Below are positions 26,731 to 36,820 of a stretch of 64,000 nt of DNA, piece after piece. This DNA comes from Jeotgalicoccus meleagridis (GTDB taxonomy: Bacteria; Bacillota; Bacilli; Staphylococcales; Salinicoccaceae): assembly GCF_903994045.1 (NCBI RefSeq), contig NZ_CAJEWD010000008.1, positions 308,342 through 372,341 on the forward strand. The letters are read 5' to 3'. The position numbers and the translations under genes are program-made. The notes beneath the pieces are model-generated. The model worked only from the letters and a program-made list of their open reading frames with translations. It did no database searches and was not told the DNA's origin. Within the stretch, counting starts at the first letter, position 1. Each line of letters begins with the position of its first letter.

Positions 26731-26774
26731 ATACCCCCATTCAGACTTAGTATATCAAATCTAGATGGGGGTAT
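26731..26774 (-). terminator. Hairpin between the ABC exporter operon and ccdA
   Basis: ATACCCCCAT (26731-26740) pairs with ATGGGGGTAT (26765-26774). On the minus strand it is followed by TTTT and then the ccdA start. It can terminate the upstream exporter operon and can also hide the ccdA ribosome-binding site. Confidence 0.65.
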
Positions 26775-26804
26775 GAACGGCTTTAAACCATTAAATATGA
26801 CAAA

Positions 26805-28583
26805 TTATTGTTCGCTGTTTTGCAATTGATACATTTTGTGATAAATACCATTTAATTTAACTAAACTGTCATGATTACCACGTTCAACAATCTTCCCTTT
26901 ATTTAAGACCAAAATTTGATCGGCATCTTGTATCGTCGACAAACGGTGCGCGATAATAATCGATGTTCTACCGCTTCTCATTGTGGCTAGTGAATCTTGG
27001 ATGACACTTTCAGTTGTCGAATCAATATTTGCAGTCGCTTCATCCAAAATCAATATTTTTGGAGTCTTAGCCATAGTTCGACTAAATGCTAAAAGCTGTC
27101 GTTGACCGCTTGAGAAATCAGCACCTTTTTCAGATACTTTTTCATCATAAGCATGAGGTAAAGCTTCTATAAATTCATGAGCGTTAACAAATTCTGCTGC
27201 CCATTTCACCTTATTAAAGGTCATATTTCTATCATATAGTTGAATATTTGATTTAACTGTACCATAAAAGATAAAAGGATCTTGCAAGACGAGCCCTACC
27301 CGCTCCTTCATTTCACTTTTAGGTAGTTCTTTAATAGACGCCTGATCTATTGTAATGTCACCTTTAGTAAACTCATAAAATCTCATAAGTAGGTTGATAA
27401 TTGAACTTTTACCAGACCCCGTGTGCCCCACTATAGCTGTTGTTGTTCCTGCATCAACCTTAAAAGAAATATCGTCTAAAACTTGTGTAACACCATCATA
27501 AGAAAACGATACATGAGAAAATTCAACGACGCCTTGATCAATCGAGAGATTTTCATTTTCATTTTGAACCGGTTCTAGACGGTCATCATCCATCAAAGTA
27601 AATACTCTACTTGCTGCCACTAGCGCTTGCTGGAATATATTTAAGCTTTGACTGACTTGGTTGATTGGCTCAAAGAAGCGTTCCATATATTGAATAAAGG
27701 CGAAAATCACCCCAGCTGAAACCGATGCTTCAAAACTTAAAAATCCAAAATAAGTCAAGATAACAATAATAGATAAGATATAGATCATATCAATGGCAGG
27801 TCTTAACAGTAGTCCATCGAGTTTAATATTTTTCATATTGTACTGATAGTGTGACTGATTGATACTTTCAAATTCCTGCCTTAGTCTTTTCTCTTGATTG
27901 AAGACTTGGATAATCTTCATCCCTTCAATTGATTCAGACAGTTTAGCATTCATGTCACTTAAGAGTGCTCTTGCACTTGAAAAATATCGAGCAGAATACT
28001 TTCTGTATAAGAGTAAAATACCGACAATCATTGGCATAAAGACTAGTGCGATAAAAGCAAGTTTAACATCTAAGATAAACATCATAACAAAACTCGATAC
28101 GACCATGAAGAGAGCCATAAGGAAGGTGCCTAAAACATTGGTAAACATATCTACAATGGCTTGAGTATCATTGGTCAAACGAGAGACGACACTACCTGAC
28201 GGTACTTTATCGAAATATTTCATACCGAGTTTGCCTATCTTTTCAAAGGTATCGATTCTCAATTGTTGAATGACTTTAAAGGCTAATTTTTGTAAGAGAT
28301 ATATTTGACAGTAGGTCGTGATGACTTGAACCACGTTGACTAAAACAAAGGCAAGGATTAAAAACATAATATCCGTTTCAGGGAAATGGGCTTTAATTAA
28401 ATAATTGTCGATAAAAATCATGACTAAATAAGGTGTCATGACTCCCATGGCAGTGGATATTACGAGCATGGAAAATGCTAAAGTCATAAGCCACTTAAAA
28501 GGGAGGGTGTATTTAAGTAAACGGATGAGTACACTGAATTGATCTTTTAAGGTTAAATTAATCATATCTGTCTGTGTCGTCAT
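26805..28583 (-). CDS. ABC exporter half-transporter, BmrD/YheH-like
   Basis: A 592-residue half-transporter: six membrane segments (about residues 30-320) and a nucleotide-binding domain with Walker A GHTGSGKSS, Walker B ILILDEATANID with the catalytic Glu, and an unusual signature FSSGQRQ in place of LSGGQ. It pairs with the upstream gene, whose Walker B has Asp instead of Glu. This gives one active and one degenerate ATP site, as in BmrCD and LmrCD multidrug exporters. It overlaps the upstream gene by 4 bp. The transported drug or lipid is unknown. Confidence 0.88.
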   Translation of the reverse strand: MTTQTDMINLTLKDQFSVLIRLLKYTLPFKWLMTLAFSMLVISTAMGVMTPYLVMIFIDNYLIKAHFPETDIMFLILAFVLVNVVQVITTYCQIYLLQKLAFKVIQQLRIDTFEKIGKLGMKYFDKVPSGSVVSRLTNDTQAIVDMFTNVLGTFLMALFMVVSSFVMMFILDVKLAFIALVFMPMIVGILLLYRKYSARYFSSARALLSDMNAKLSESIEGMKIIQVFNQEKRLRQEFESINQSHYQYNMKNIKLDGLLLRPAIDMIYILSIIVILTYFGFLSFEASVSAGVIFAFIQYMERFFEPINQVSQSLNIFQQALVAASRVFTLMDDDRLEPVQNENENLSIDQGVVEFSHVSFSYDGVTQVLDDISFKVDAGTTTAIVGHTGSGKSSIINLLMRFYEFTKGDITIDQASIKELPKSEMKERVGLVLQDPFIFYGTVKSNIQLYDRNMTFNKVKWAAEFVNAHEFIEALPHAYDEKVSEKGADFSSGQRQLLAFSRTMAKTPKILILDEATANIDSTTESVIQDSLATMRSGRTSIIIAHRLSTIQDADQILVLNKGKIVERGNHDSLVKLNGIYHKMYQLQNSEQ

Positions 28584-30358
28584 TGATCGTCACCCTCTTT
28601 CAAGGATTCATCTAAAGCTTCACTTAAGCTTTCTTTTAAGGACTGAGCTCTGTAGGTCTTACTATACCAACCATTATTGTTCATAAGGAAGTTGTGATCA
28701 CCACGTTCTTTAATCTCTCCATCTTCCATAACAAGAATTAAATCCGCCTGTCTCACTGCTGACATTCTATGCGCAGTAATAATATTAGTTTTACCTTTTC
28801 TCTCTTGGTTGAGGTTGTTCAAAATCGCCGCTTCCGTCTCCCCATCTACAGCAGATAAGGAATCATCCAAGATGAGAATTTCAGGTTTTTGTATCAAAGC
28901 ACGTGCAATAGCAATTCTTTGCTTTTGTCCACCTGATAAAGAGACCCCTCTTTCACCGACCACTGTCTCGTAGCCATCTTTGAAATTCATAATGTCTTCA
29001 TGAATATAAGAGAGTTCTGCTGCTTTGTGAATTTTATTAATGTCAATTGACGGATCTGTAAAGGCGATATTATTTCTAATCGTCGTTGAAAATAAGAAAT
29101 TATCTTGTGGCACATAGCCAAACTTTTCTCTTAAATTTTCTATCTTAAGATCTTTAATATCTACTCCGTTTAGTTTAATCACATTGTCAGATCTCAAGTC
29201 GTACTCTCGGAGTAAGAGTCGAATCAAAGCAGTTTTTCCAGAACCAGTGTAGCCGACTATACCCAAAGTCTGTCCTTTTTTAAGTTCAAAATGAATATCT
29301 TTAAGAGAGACCTCATTCGATCCTGGGAATGTAAACGATTGAATATTAAATTCAATATCTCCAGTTTCAATTTCTTCAACTTGATAGTTGATATCAATGT
29401 CATTCTTAATTGACATGATGTCTTCAATTCTGTCGTAGGACGCTCGCCCTCTTTCTGTTAAATTAAAGAACCAACCTAATGCGAGTAGTGGCCAAATCAT
29501 CATGCCTAAATATGTAGTAAAGGTAATTAGTTGTCCTAAAGAAATTTCAGAAGCTAAGACCATTCTTGCTCCAAAAAATATAGATAGAAAATATGAGCAT
29601 GCAATAATCGCTGTAATCGTCGGATCAAATAAAGCATCCACCTTGGCCACTTTTAAGTTCTTGTCTACCACTTCAGCAGATAGTTTTTCAAAGTCCTTGA
29701 GATCTTCTTTTTCATAACCAAAAGTCTTTGTTACTTTAATCCCCGTTACAGACTCTTGACTTTTATCGTTTAGAGAAGAGAAAGCAGCCTGTGCTATTTT
29801 AAAAAGACGGCTCAGTAGATGACCATAATAGCTCGTTAAAATTACCATAAAAGGTAATGGAATCATAGCAATAATCGTCAATTTCGGGCTGACAGTCAGA
29901 GCCATAGTTATAAGCACTGCCCCACCCATTATGATGGAATCCGCAATAGTTAAAATCCCTTGCCCTGCGGTCATCTGCACGGCGTTAATATCATTTGTTG
30001 CATGCGCCATTAAGTCACCAGTACGTTTACGACCAAAAAAACTAGATGACATTTCTGAGTACTTTTTAAACAACTGTTGCCTGAGCAGCTTACCCAAACG
30101 GTTAGCCGCTCCAAAAATCATCACCCGCCAGAAAAATCTAAAGACATAAGCGAGGATCGCAACAACTAATAAAATTCCGCCGTATGTAAGTAATGTTGAA
30201 ACCTCTAAAGTACTTGCTGTAATCCTATCTATGAAACGTCCGATGATTTGCGGCGGTACTAATTCTAATAGCGCCACAAGAACCAACATTAGAATTCCAA
30301 CAATATAACTCTTTTTCTCCCTTTTGAAAAACCACCACAACTTTTTAAAAACCGCCAT
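28580..30358 (-). CDS. ABC exporter half-transporter, BmrC/YheI-like
   Basis: A 592-residue half-transporter with six N-terminal membrane segments and a C-terminal ATPase. Walker A is GYTGSGKT, the signature LSGGQKQR is canonical, and Walker B is ILILDDSLSAVD, so the catalytic Glu is replaced by Asp. This degenerate Walker B marks the BmrC-type subunit of heterodimeric exporters. The partner gene follows with a 4-bp overlap (ATGA). A GGGGAG site precedes the ATG. No regulator or leader peptide of the bmrB type is obvious upstream. Confidence 0.88.
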   Translation of the reverse strand: MAVFKKLWWFFKREKKSYIVGILMLVLVALLELVPPQIIGRFIDRITASTLEVSTLLTYGGILLVVAILAYVFRFFWRVMIFGAANRLGKLLRQQLFKKYSEMSSSFFGRKRTGDLMAHATNDINAVQMTAGQGILTIADSIIMGGAVLITMALTVSPKLTIIAMIPLPFMVILTSYYGHLLSRLFKIAQAAFSSLNDKSQESVTGIKVTKTFGYEKEDLKDFEKLSAEVVDKNLKVAKVDALFDPTITAIIACSYFLSIFFGARMVLASEISLGQLITFTTYLGMMIWPLLALGWFFNLTERGRASYDRIEDIMSIKNDIDINYQVEEIETGDIEFNIQSFTFPGSNEVSLKDIHFELKKGQTLGIVGYTGSGKTALIRLLLREYDLRSDNVIKLNGVDIKDLKIENLREKFGYVPQDNFLFSTTIRNNIAFTDPSIDINKIHKAAELSYIHEDIMNFKDGYETVVGERGVSLSGGQKQRIAIARALIQKPEILILDDSLSAVDGETEAAILNNLNQERKGKTNIITAHRMSAVRQADLILVMEDGEIKERGDHNFLMNNNGWYSKTYRAQSLKESLSEALDESLKEGDDQ

Positions 30359-30428
30359 AATATCTCCCCTTATCTTAGGTCGATTTTACCATATATTTCG
30401 GATATTGAAATAATTCTTAGGTAGGAAA

Positions 30429-30461
30429 AGAGCCAGACTATACTTGGTATAATCTGGCTCT
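30429..30461. terminator. Hairpin between abgT-like gene and ABC exporter operon
   Basis: AGAGCCAGACTATAC pairs with its near-perfect complement up to 30461, and a T run follows on both sides. It probably ends transcripts from the AbgT gene, read leftward through the 41-bp repeats. Confidence 0.65.
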
Positions 30462-30536
30462 GGAAAATTTTATATAATTTGTTGTGAGATTTGACTTTTT
30501 GTGGAGATTGGCAGAATATCAGGACTATGAGGAGTT

Positions 30537-30643
30537 CTCATTGTCTTCCGGGAATGTTGGCAGTTCAATGAGAGTCGCTCATTGTCCTCCTAGAGTTCTG
30601 GCGGTTCAATGAGAAGCGCTCATTGTCCTCCGGAGATACAGAC
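30537..30643. repeat. 41-bp tandem repeats with CTCATTGTC core, array A
   Basis: CTCATTGTC recurs at 30537, 30578 and 30619, exactly 41 bases apart. Two full units and a partial third are present, diverging in the middle. At each unit border CAATGAG-N5-CTCATTG forms a 7-bp hairpin. The rest of the 319-bp gap between genes holds a terminator and nothing else that I recognise. Confidence 0.75.
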
Positions 30644-30677
30644 AAAGTCCAACCATACTCTTTATCCAATCAAAATC

Positions 30678-32216
30678 TTAATACGTATTACTTGCTCCTG
30701 GACCAAATGGAATTCCAAATAGATACCAGATCACAAATAAGATTGTCCAAGAAATTAAGAAGATGATCGAATATGGCAGCATGAGTGAAACTACTGTACC
30801 GATACCATTTTCTCTACCGTAACGCTGACTGAACGCAACAATTAATGGGAAGAACGGCATGAGTGGAGACACAACATTGGTTGTGGAATCTCCAATACGG
30901 TATGCTGCTTGGCTAACTTCTGGCGAAATCCCTAATTGCATAAACATTGGTACAAAAATTGGTGCCATAATAGCCCACTTCGCAGAGTCTGCCGCAATCA
31001 CAATATCGATCAGAGCGGATAACAAGATAAAGATCACTAAAATCGGAACGACACCAATATCTAGTTTCTCTAATAAATTAGCCCCATTAACCGCAATGAC
31101 GGTTCCTAAATTTGAATAGGTAAATAAGGCAACAAACTGTGCTGCAAAGAAGATTAACACGATAAAACCTGCCATCGTCTCAATAGAAGAATCCATGAGC
31201 TTAACAGCATCTTTATCATTTTTAATTTCTTTCGTCATTACCCCATATACTAAACCGGGAACTAAAAATACGAGCATCATTATAAAAATAATACTAGAAA
31301 TAAATGGTGATCCAATGATGCCTCCATCGTCCCCTCTTAGCGGAGATGAAGGGAATACTACAAGAGCTAAGACTAATAAAACAGTAATAATCGCTGAAAC
31401 ATTTGACCATCTCAAAGCGCGTTTTTCAACTTTATTTATTTCTTCATCAGGCTGAATATCTGATTTAGAAAAATCATATTTTCCAAGTCTCGGTTCAATC
31501 ACTTTATCAGTAATTAAAGTACCAAGGATGACAATTAAAAATGTTGAAGCTAGCATGAAATACCAGTTATCTGTTGCATCAACAATATAAGTCGTATCTA
31601 AAATTGCTGCCGCTTCAGTCGTAATACCTGCGAGCAGCGGATCATTCGTTCCAATTAATAAGTTGGCAGAATATCCACCTGCAACACCGGCAAAAGCTGC
31701 TGCTAAACCAGCTAGTGGATGTCTTCTAAAACCCAAGAAAATAATCGCACCTAAAGGTACTAAAACGACATAACCAACACTTGCCGCGATGTTTGACATA
31801 ACACCCATGAAAACAACAATTGGTGTGACAAATTTCTTAGGTGCCTTTGTCACTACATTGGTCATTAAGGCACTGATATAACCACTTTTTTCAGCTACCC
31901 CAACACCAAGCATAGCAACTAAAACAGGACCGAGCGCAACGAAAGTTGTAAAGTGCTCAACCACTCCTGTAAAGATAAAACGAATCCCATCTGTCGTAAG
32001 TAAACTCATCACTTCAACTGTGAGTTCTTCACGCTTACCAGTATCAGGATTCATACCTGTGTAAGTCACATTGACTCCAAATAAATATGCAATATGAGAA
32101 ATAATCACCACGAGCAAGGTGAATATTAGAAAAATTGTTACAGGATGCGGCAGCTTATTCCCGCCGTATTCAATCCAGTCAAGAACTGATCTTTTTTCTT
32201 TTAGACTATTATTCAT
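30678..32216 (-). CDS. AbgT-family transporter
   Basis: A 512-residue membrane protein of the AbgT family (AbgT, MtrF, YdaH), which move p-aminobenzoyl-glutamate or export sulfonamide-like antimetabolites by using ion gradients. It opens with WIEYGGNKLPHPVTIF and holds two helical-hairpin regions such as GGYSANLLIGTNDPLLAG and GDSTTNVVSPLMPFFPL, typical of the family. The start at 32216 has AAGGTGAG upstream and gives MNNSLKEKR. The frame is open a little further 5' without a site. The nearby peptide-binding lipoprotein gene may be related in use but has its own terminator. Confidence 0.88.
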   Translation of the reverse strand: MNNSLKEKRSVLDWIEYGGNKLPHPVTIFLIFTLLVVIISHIAYLFGVNVTYTGMNPDTGKREELTVEVMSLLTTDGIRFIFTGVVEHFTTFVALGPVLVAMLGVGVAEKSGYISALMTNVVTKAPKKFVTPIVVFMGVMSNIAASVGYVVLVPLGAIIFLGFRRHPLAGLAAAFAGVAGGYSANLLIGTNDPLLAGITTEAAAILDTTYIVDATDNWYFMLASTFLIVILGTLITDKVIEPRLGKYDFSKSDIQPDEEINKVEKRALRWSNVSAIITVLLVLALVVFPSSPLRGDDGGIIGSPFISSIIFIMMLVFLVPGLVYGVMTKEIKNDKDAVKLMDSSIETMAGFIVLIFFAAQFVALFTYSNLGTVIAVNGANLLEKLDIGVVPILVIFILLSALIDIVIAADSAKWAIMAPIFVPMFMQLGISPEVSQAAYRIGDSTTNVVSPLMPFFPLIVAFSQRYGRENGIGTVVSLMLPYSIIFLISWTILFVIWYLFGIPFGPGASNTY

Positions 32217-32337
32217 AGGACACTCACCTTCTTTTGATAAAAAACCTTTATTCATTATACACAGGCTACTTACTTTTTGCCACTACCTAATCCTATGAAA
32301 TTGATGAATACGTTTCCTTTATTTGCACACATAAAAA

Positions 32338-32369
32338 AACGACGTACAAAGATATCTTTGTGCGTCGTT
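32338..32369 (-). terminator. Terminator of the peptide-binding lipoprotein gene
   Basis: AACGACG...CGTCGTT forms a long stem followed by seven T on the minus strand, 19 bp beyond the stop. Confidence 0.8.
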
Positions 32370-32387
32370 AAGATTATTTACTTAAAT

Positions 32388-34067
32388 CTAATTGAATGAA
32401 ACATTGTCAAAGTGAATACGACCCGTTGGATCAATTTCAACTCCACTTACTTCTGATTCATTATAACCAACAGCGAACTGAACGTGGAAGAGATAAGATG
32501 CTGGAACCTCTTCTATTAGAATTTTTTCAACTTCTGTATATATTTCTTGGCGTTTTTCTTCATCAACTTCTGCACGACCAGCGTCTAAGAGACTATCAAC
32601 TTCGTCATTAGCATAGAATGAACGGTTTCCTGCAGCACCAATATTTTTAGAATGGTACAAGGCATATAATCCGTAGTCAGCGTCACCAGTAACAGTCGTC
32701 CAACCTAGAATAAACATCTCATGATCACCATTTGCTAATGTCTCTAAGTAAGTACCCCATTCAAATTGTTCGATTTCAACATTGATATTTAATTCTGAAA
32801 GCGCGTTTTGAATATAGACAGCAGTATCAATAATTTGTTGATCATCATTGACCCAAATCGTCGTAGAGAACCCGTCTGCTACATCTGTCTCTGCTAGTAG
32901 CTCTTTAGCTTTTTCTATATCAAATCCGACACCTTCTAGCTCTTCAGTATAACCCCAAACATCAGGTGCAAGTGGCCCTTTAGCAGGTATTCCCATATCA
33001 TCATAGACACCCGCAACAATTTCTTCACGGTCTATTGCATATGAGATTGCTTGTCTGACTTTTGGATCATTGAACGGTTCTTTTTCAGTATTAAAACCAA
33101 GGTATGACATACGAACTGAATCTTTAACTGCTAATGCTGTGTCAGCACCATTTTCAACTCTTTCAGTGTTAGACGAGTCAATATCAGTTGCGATTTGAAC
33201 CCCACCAGTTTCTAACTCAGCAATTCTAGAACCAGTTTCTGGAATAACTTTAAATTCAACTGTGTCAAAATTACGTTCTCCACCTTGGAAGTCTTCAAAA
33301 CGTTCTAATGTAACAGAATCCCCTGCACTACGAGAAACATATTTCATATGGTTAGTTCCATTAGGTTCTGAACTAATTACAGTTCCTAAATGTTCACCAA
33401 GCTCATCTTTTATTTCTTCATAGGCGTCACTTCCATTTGCACGTGCTTCATAATACTCATCAAGAGTCATGTCACTTTCAACAGCATCTAAAGCAGCTTG
33501 ATAATCTGCATCGATCAATTCTTTAGGCATGATTCCTGCAGTACTATGTGCTAAGTGACTCGCTAATGGTGCAAATGGAATTGATGTATGTATATTGATT
33601 TCGTAGTCATTAACGACTTCAATCTCATCAATCATTTCGAACAAGAATAAAACAGGGGAAGCAAGTGCTTCATCTCTAACTCTATCAAAAGTCGCAACTA
33701 CATCTTCAGCGGTAAAATCTTCTCCACCATGAAATGTTGTACCTTCTCTAAGTTTAAAGTTCCATGTTGTTTCATCAACTTGTTCATACTCTTCTGCTAA
33801 ACCTGGTTGTAATTCCATTTCTACGTCCTGATTTAACAGTCTTTCATAAATATTCGACCTGACCTGACTTGAAGCAGAGTCATTTGAACCGTGTAAATCA
33901 AGCGACACGACATCAGCCATCGTTCCAATGGTTAAGTCCCCCGTCTTCTCACTTTCTTCGCCTTCTTCTCCACTTGCCGCTTCATCAACGTTTTCGTCAC
34001 TTGAACATGCCGTGAGTATCAAAAGGAAAGCGATTACAAATAATGATAAAAATTTTTTGCTCTTCAT
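32388..34067 (-). CDS. Oligopeptide/dipeptide-binding lipoprotein (OppA/DppE family)
   Basis: A 559-residue extracellular solute-binding protein, SBP_bac_5 family. The signal peptide ends in the lipobox LTAC (Cys21) and is followed by an acidic linker rich in Glu. Family landmarks seen are the EPT-like substrate fold start, WNFKLREGTTFHGGEDFTAEDV and VRQAISYAIDREEIV. It would capture peptides, glutathione or similar ligands for an ABC importer. No permease or ATPase genes are next to it, so it is an orphan that must use a transporter encoded elsewhere. GGAGG lies 8 bases before the ATG. Confidence 0.88.
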   Translation of the reverse strand: MKSKKFLSLFVIAFLLILTACSSDENVDEAASGEEGEESEKTGDLTIGTMADVVSLDLHGSNDSASSQVRSNIYERLLNQDVEMELQPGLAEEYEQVDETTWNFKLREGTTFHGGEDFTAEDVVATFDRVRDEALASPVLFLFEMIDEIEVVNDYEINIHTSIPFAPLASHLAHSTAGIMPKELIDADYQAALDAVESDMTLDEYYEARANGSDAYEEIKDELGEHLGTVISSEPNGTNHMKYVSRSAGDSVTLERFEDFQGGERNFDTVEFKVIPETGSRIAELETGGVQIATDIDSSNTERVENGADTALAVKDSVRMSYLGFNTEKEPFNDPKVRQAISYAIDREEIVAGVYDDMGIPAKGPLAPDVWGYTEELEGVGFDIEKAKELLAETDVADGFSTTIWVNDDQQIIDTAVYIQNALSELNINVEIEQFEWGTYLETLANGDHEMFILGWTTVTGDADYGLYALYHSKNIGAAGNRSFYANDEVDSLLDAGRAEVDEEKRQEIYTEVEKILIEEVPASYLFHVQFAVGYNESEVSGVEIDPTGRIHFDNVSFN

Positions 34068-34150
34068 GGATGTTTATCCTCCTTTGTTTGATAATTCATT
34101 ATATACATGATTATACTTAATTTTCAATATATTTCTAAAAATCACAAAAA

Positions 34151-34173
34151 TACGGACTGTTATACAGTCCGTA
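34151..34173 (-). terminator. Terminator after the YneF-like gene
   Basis: TACGGACTG-N5-CAGTCCGTA followed by T residues on the minus strand, 11 bp beyond the stop. Confidence 0.8.
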
Positions 34174-34183
34174 TGCACTATTA

Positions 34184-34429
34184 CTATTTCTTTTTAGCTT
34201 CTGCTTTTGCTTTTTCAGATGATTTATTCATCATACCCATCATTTGATTAATTTTCTTCTGAGATGGTTTTTGACCCATCTGCATCATCATAATTCTGAG
34301 CATGTCTTCATTTATAGGAGGGTTCTTCTCTAAATAATCCATCATATATTTTCTAGAGAGCCAAAATCCTAATGCAAAACCACCAATGAGGGCTACAATT
34401 ACAATTAGTATCCATATCCAAGTCGCCAA
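34184..34429 (-). CDS. YneF family (UPF0154) membrane protein
   Basis: An 81-residue protein with one N-terminal membrane helix followed by [40 protein letters not shown]: the strongly conserved UPF0154 pattern. Its function is not known. A TTG at 34429 was chosen as the start because AGAGGTG lies at a suitable distance. A GTG three codons upstream overlaps that site. It follows the transketolase gene, as yneF follows tkt in Bacillus. Confidence 0.85.
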   Translation of the reverse strand: MATWIWILIVIVALIGGFALGFWLSRKYMMDYLEKNPPINEDMLRIMMMQMGQKPSQKKINQMMGMMNKSSEKAKAEAKKK

Positions 34430-34496
34430 AATGCTCACCTCTTTCCGCTGTAAACCACTATATAGTTTACATTAACAACCCTTAAAATTCAACGTT

Positions 34497-36482
34497 TTAT
34501 TTACCACGTACAATGTTCTTAAGATTTTCAACAGTAAAGCCATAACGCTCGACGACTTCATTACCAGGTGCACTTGCACCAAAGGTATCGATAGTTAGCA
34601 ATTTACCGTTAATCCCTACAAATCTGTGCCAGCCTAAGCTTGCAGCCATTTCAACCGCTGTACGGTTATCAATTTGTGTATTTAAAACAGATTCAATATA
34701 ATCTTCATCTTGATTTAAGAAGGCTTGAACGTTTGGTATAGATGCTACTTTAATATTCATTCCTTCTTCTTTAAGTGCTTTAGCAGTATTCACAGCTAGA
34801 GATACTTCTGAACCACTCGCAAAGACAATCGCATCGTCGCCACCGTCATAAGCTAAGTAGCCTCCACGTCTCACACCGTCTTCTACTGTTTCTTCTGACA
34901 GTTCTAAGACTTCAAGATCTTGACGAGTTAAAACAAGTGCCGTCGGAGTATTTGTCGATTCAATTGCTACCTTCCAAGCCACTCTTGTTTCGTTACCATC
35001 TGCTGGTCTAATCACATTTAGGTTAGGAATTGCACGTAAACCAGCAAGTTGTTCGATTGGTTCATGCGTTGGACCGTCTTCTCCAACTGCAATAGAATCA
35101 TGTGTTAACACATAAGTTACTGGTAATTGCATCAAAGCACTTAAACGTACTGCTGGTTTTAAGTAGTCTGAGAAGACAAAGAATGTTCCGCCATATGGAT
35201 ATACTCCACCGTGTGCAGCCATACCGTTAAGAGCCGCAGCCATTGCAAATTCTCTGACACCAAACCAAATATTACGGCCACCGTAATTATCTTTAGAGTA
35301 GTCCGTTTCTTCTTTTACATTTGTTTTGTTACTGCCGGCTAAATCAGCAGCTCCACCAAATAGTGTTGGTATTGTCTTAGACAACTCTTGAATCATGTCT
35401 CCAGAGTTTCCTCTAGTTGCTTTTTTAGTCCCTGCTTCATAGCTAGGTAGATTGTTAGCATAATCACTAGCAAGTTCTCTATTGACTGCATTGATAAACT
35501 TCTCGTGTAGTTCAGGTTTTTCTTCTTTAATGTCTTCAATTGTTTGATTCCATTTTTCTTCTGCTTCTTTACCACGCTCAGTCAATGTTTCTTTAAAGCG
35601 TGTATAAACTTCATCTTCAACATGGAAAGTTTTTTCATGGTCTAAACCATATGCAGTATAAGCACCTATTCTCTCCTCATCACCAAGTGGTGCACCGTGA
35701 GAATCAGATTTACCAGCCTTAGTTGGGGCACCATAACCAATCACAGTCTTCACTTCAATAAGTGTTGGTTGAGTGCTTGTTTTTGCTTGTTCAATCGCTT
35801 GGTCAATTGCGTTTAGATCATTACCATCTTCAACGCGGATATAATCCCACTTATAAGCTTTAAAACGCATAGCTACATCTTCAGAGAAGCTCTTATCTAA
35901 ATCTCCATCTAAAGAAATATCATTTGAATCATAAAGTACGATTAATTTACCAAGTCCTAAATGCCCAGCAAGTGAAGCAGCCTCATGTGAAATACCTTCC
36001 ATCAAGTCTCCATCAGATGCTAAAACATATGTAAAGTGGTCTACTGCTTTTTTGTCTTCACTATTAAATGTTGCCGCTAAATGACTTTCAGCCATTGCCA
36101 TACCAACACTCATAGCAAAACCTTGACCGAGTGGACCTGTAGTCACTTCAACACCTTTAGTGTGTTTAAATTCAGGGTGACCTGGTGTCTTAGACTCATA
36201 CTGTCTAAATTCTTTTAAGTCATCCATTTCTAAAATGCCAGAAAGATGTAAAAGACTATAAATTAACATAGAGCCGTGTCCTGCACTCAGTACAAAACGA
36301 TCACGGTTAAACCAATCTACGTTTTCTGGATTAAAGTTTAAGTGTTTCTTCCATAGTACATAAGCCATTGGTGCTGCACCCATCGGTAAACCTGGGTGAC
36401 CAGAATTCGCTTTTTCTATTGCATCAATACTCAAAGTACGTATCGTATTGATTGCTAGTAAATCTGTCTTATCAAATGACAT
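34497..36482 (-). CDS. tkt: Transketolase
   Basis: A 661-residue thiamine-diphosphate enzyme of the pentose phosphate pathway that moves two-carbon units between sugar phosphates. Landmarks are [14 protein letters not shown] near the N-terminus, the ThDP-binding ASDGDLMEG region and [19 protein letters not shown] in the pyrimidine domain. Full length and intact. It is encoded between the DUF896 and YneF genes, the Bacillales order ynzC-tkt-yneF. GGAGT precedes the ATG. Confidence 0.97.
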   Translation of the reverse strand: MSFDKTDLLAINTIRTLSIDAIEKANSGHPGLPMGAAPMAYVLWKKHLNFNPENVDWFNRDRFVLSAGHGSMLIYSLLHLSGILEMDDLKEFRQYESKTPGHPEFKHTKGVEVTTGPLGQGFAMSVGMAMAESHLAATFNSEDKKAVDHFTYVLASDGDLMEGISHEAASLAGHLGLGKLIVLYDSNDISLDGDLDKSFSEDVAMRFKAYKWDYIRVEDGNDLNAIDQAIEQAKTSTQPTLIEVKTVIGYGAPTKAGKSDSHGAPLGDEERIGAYTAYGLDHEKTFHVEDEVYTRFKETLTERGKEAEEKWNQTIEDIKEEKPELHEKFINAVNRELASDYANNLPSYEAGTKKATRGNSGDMIQELSKTIPTLFGGAADLAGSNKTNVKEETDYSKDNYGGRNIWFGVREFAMAAALNGMAAHGGVYPYGGTFFVFSDYLKPAVRLSALMQLPVTYVLTHDSIAVGEDGPTHEPIEQLAGLRAIPNLNVIRPADGNETRVAWKVAIESTNTPTALVLTRQDLEVLELSEETVEDGVRRGGYLAYDGGDDAIVFASGSEVSLAVNTAKALKEEGMNIKVASIPNVQAFLNQDEDYIESVLNTQIDNRTAVEMAASLGWHRFVGINGKLLTIDTFGASAPGNEVVERYGFTVENLKNIVRGK

Positions 36483-36501
36483 CTCATTCGACTCCTTTAT
36501 T

Positions 36502-36738
36502 CTATTTCTTACTCTGTAATGCCTTGACCTTTTCAGGTGTTACATCATTGCCCTCAGGGTCAATGACTTTGGCGTTTTCAATGTGATTTCTAAATGATTG
36601 TCTAAAATTACTTAAATATTCTTTTCTGAGCTCAGCTAGTTCAGTCATTTCAGTATCAGAAATTGTAGCTTCTTTTTTCTTTTTAGCGAGCGCATTGAGT
36701 CTTTTTAATTGTTCATCATTTAACATATACTCCGCCAT
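36502..36738 (-). CDS. DUF896 family protein (YnzC-like)
   Basis: A 78-residue highly charged, helical protein with [48 protein letters not shown], the DUF896/YnzC pattern. YnzC has been tied to the SOS regulon in Bacillus, where it lies in the yneA operon. Here it is downstream of the sosA-like gene. The ATG four codons in (36726) is an alternative start that aligns better with the family. Confidence 0.85.
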   Translation of the reverse strand: MAEYMLNDEQLKRLNALAKKKKEATISDTEMTELAELRKEYLSNFRQSFRNHIENAKVIDPEGNDVTPEKVKALQSKK

Positions 36739-36820
36739 CCTTTCTTATATAATTTACCATAAAAAAGGTGCAGAAACCAAACAGTCCTGCACATATTGTG
36801 ATATTTCTTACATATTCAAT

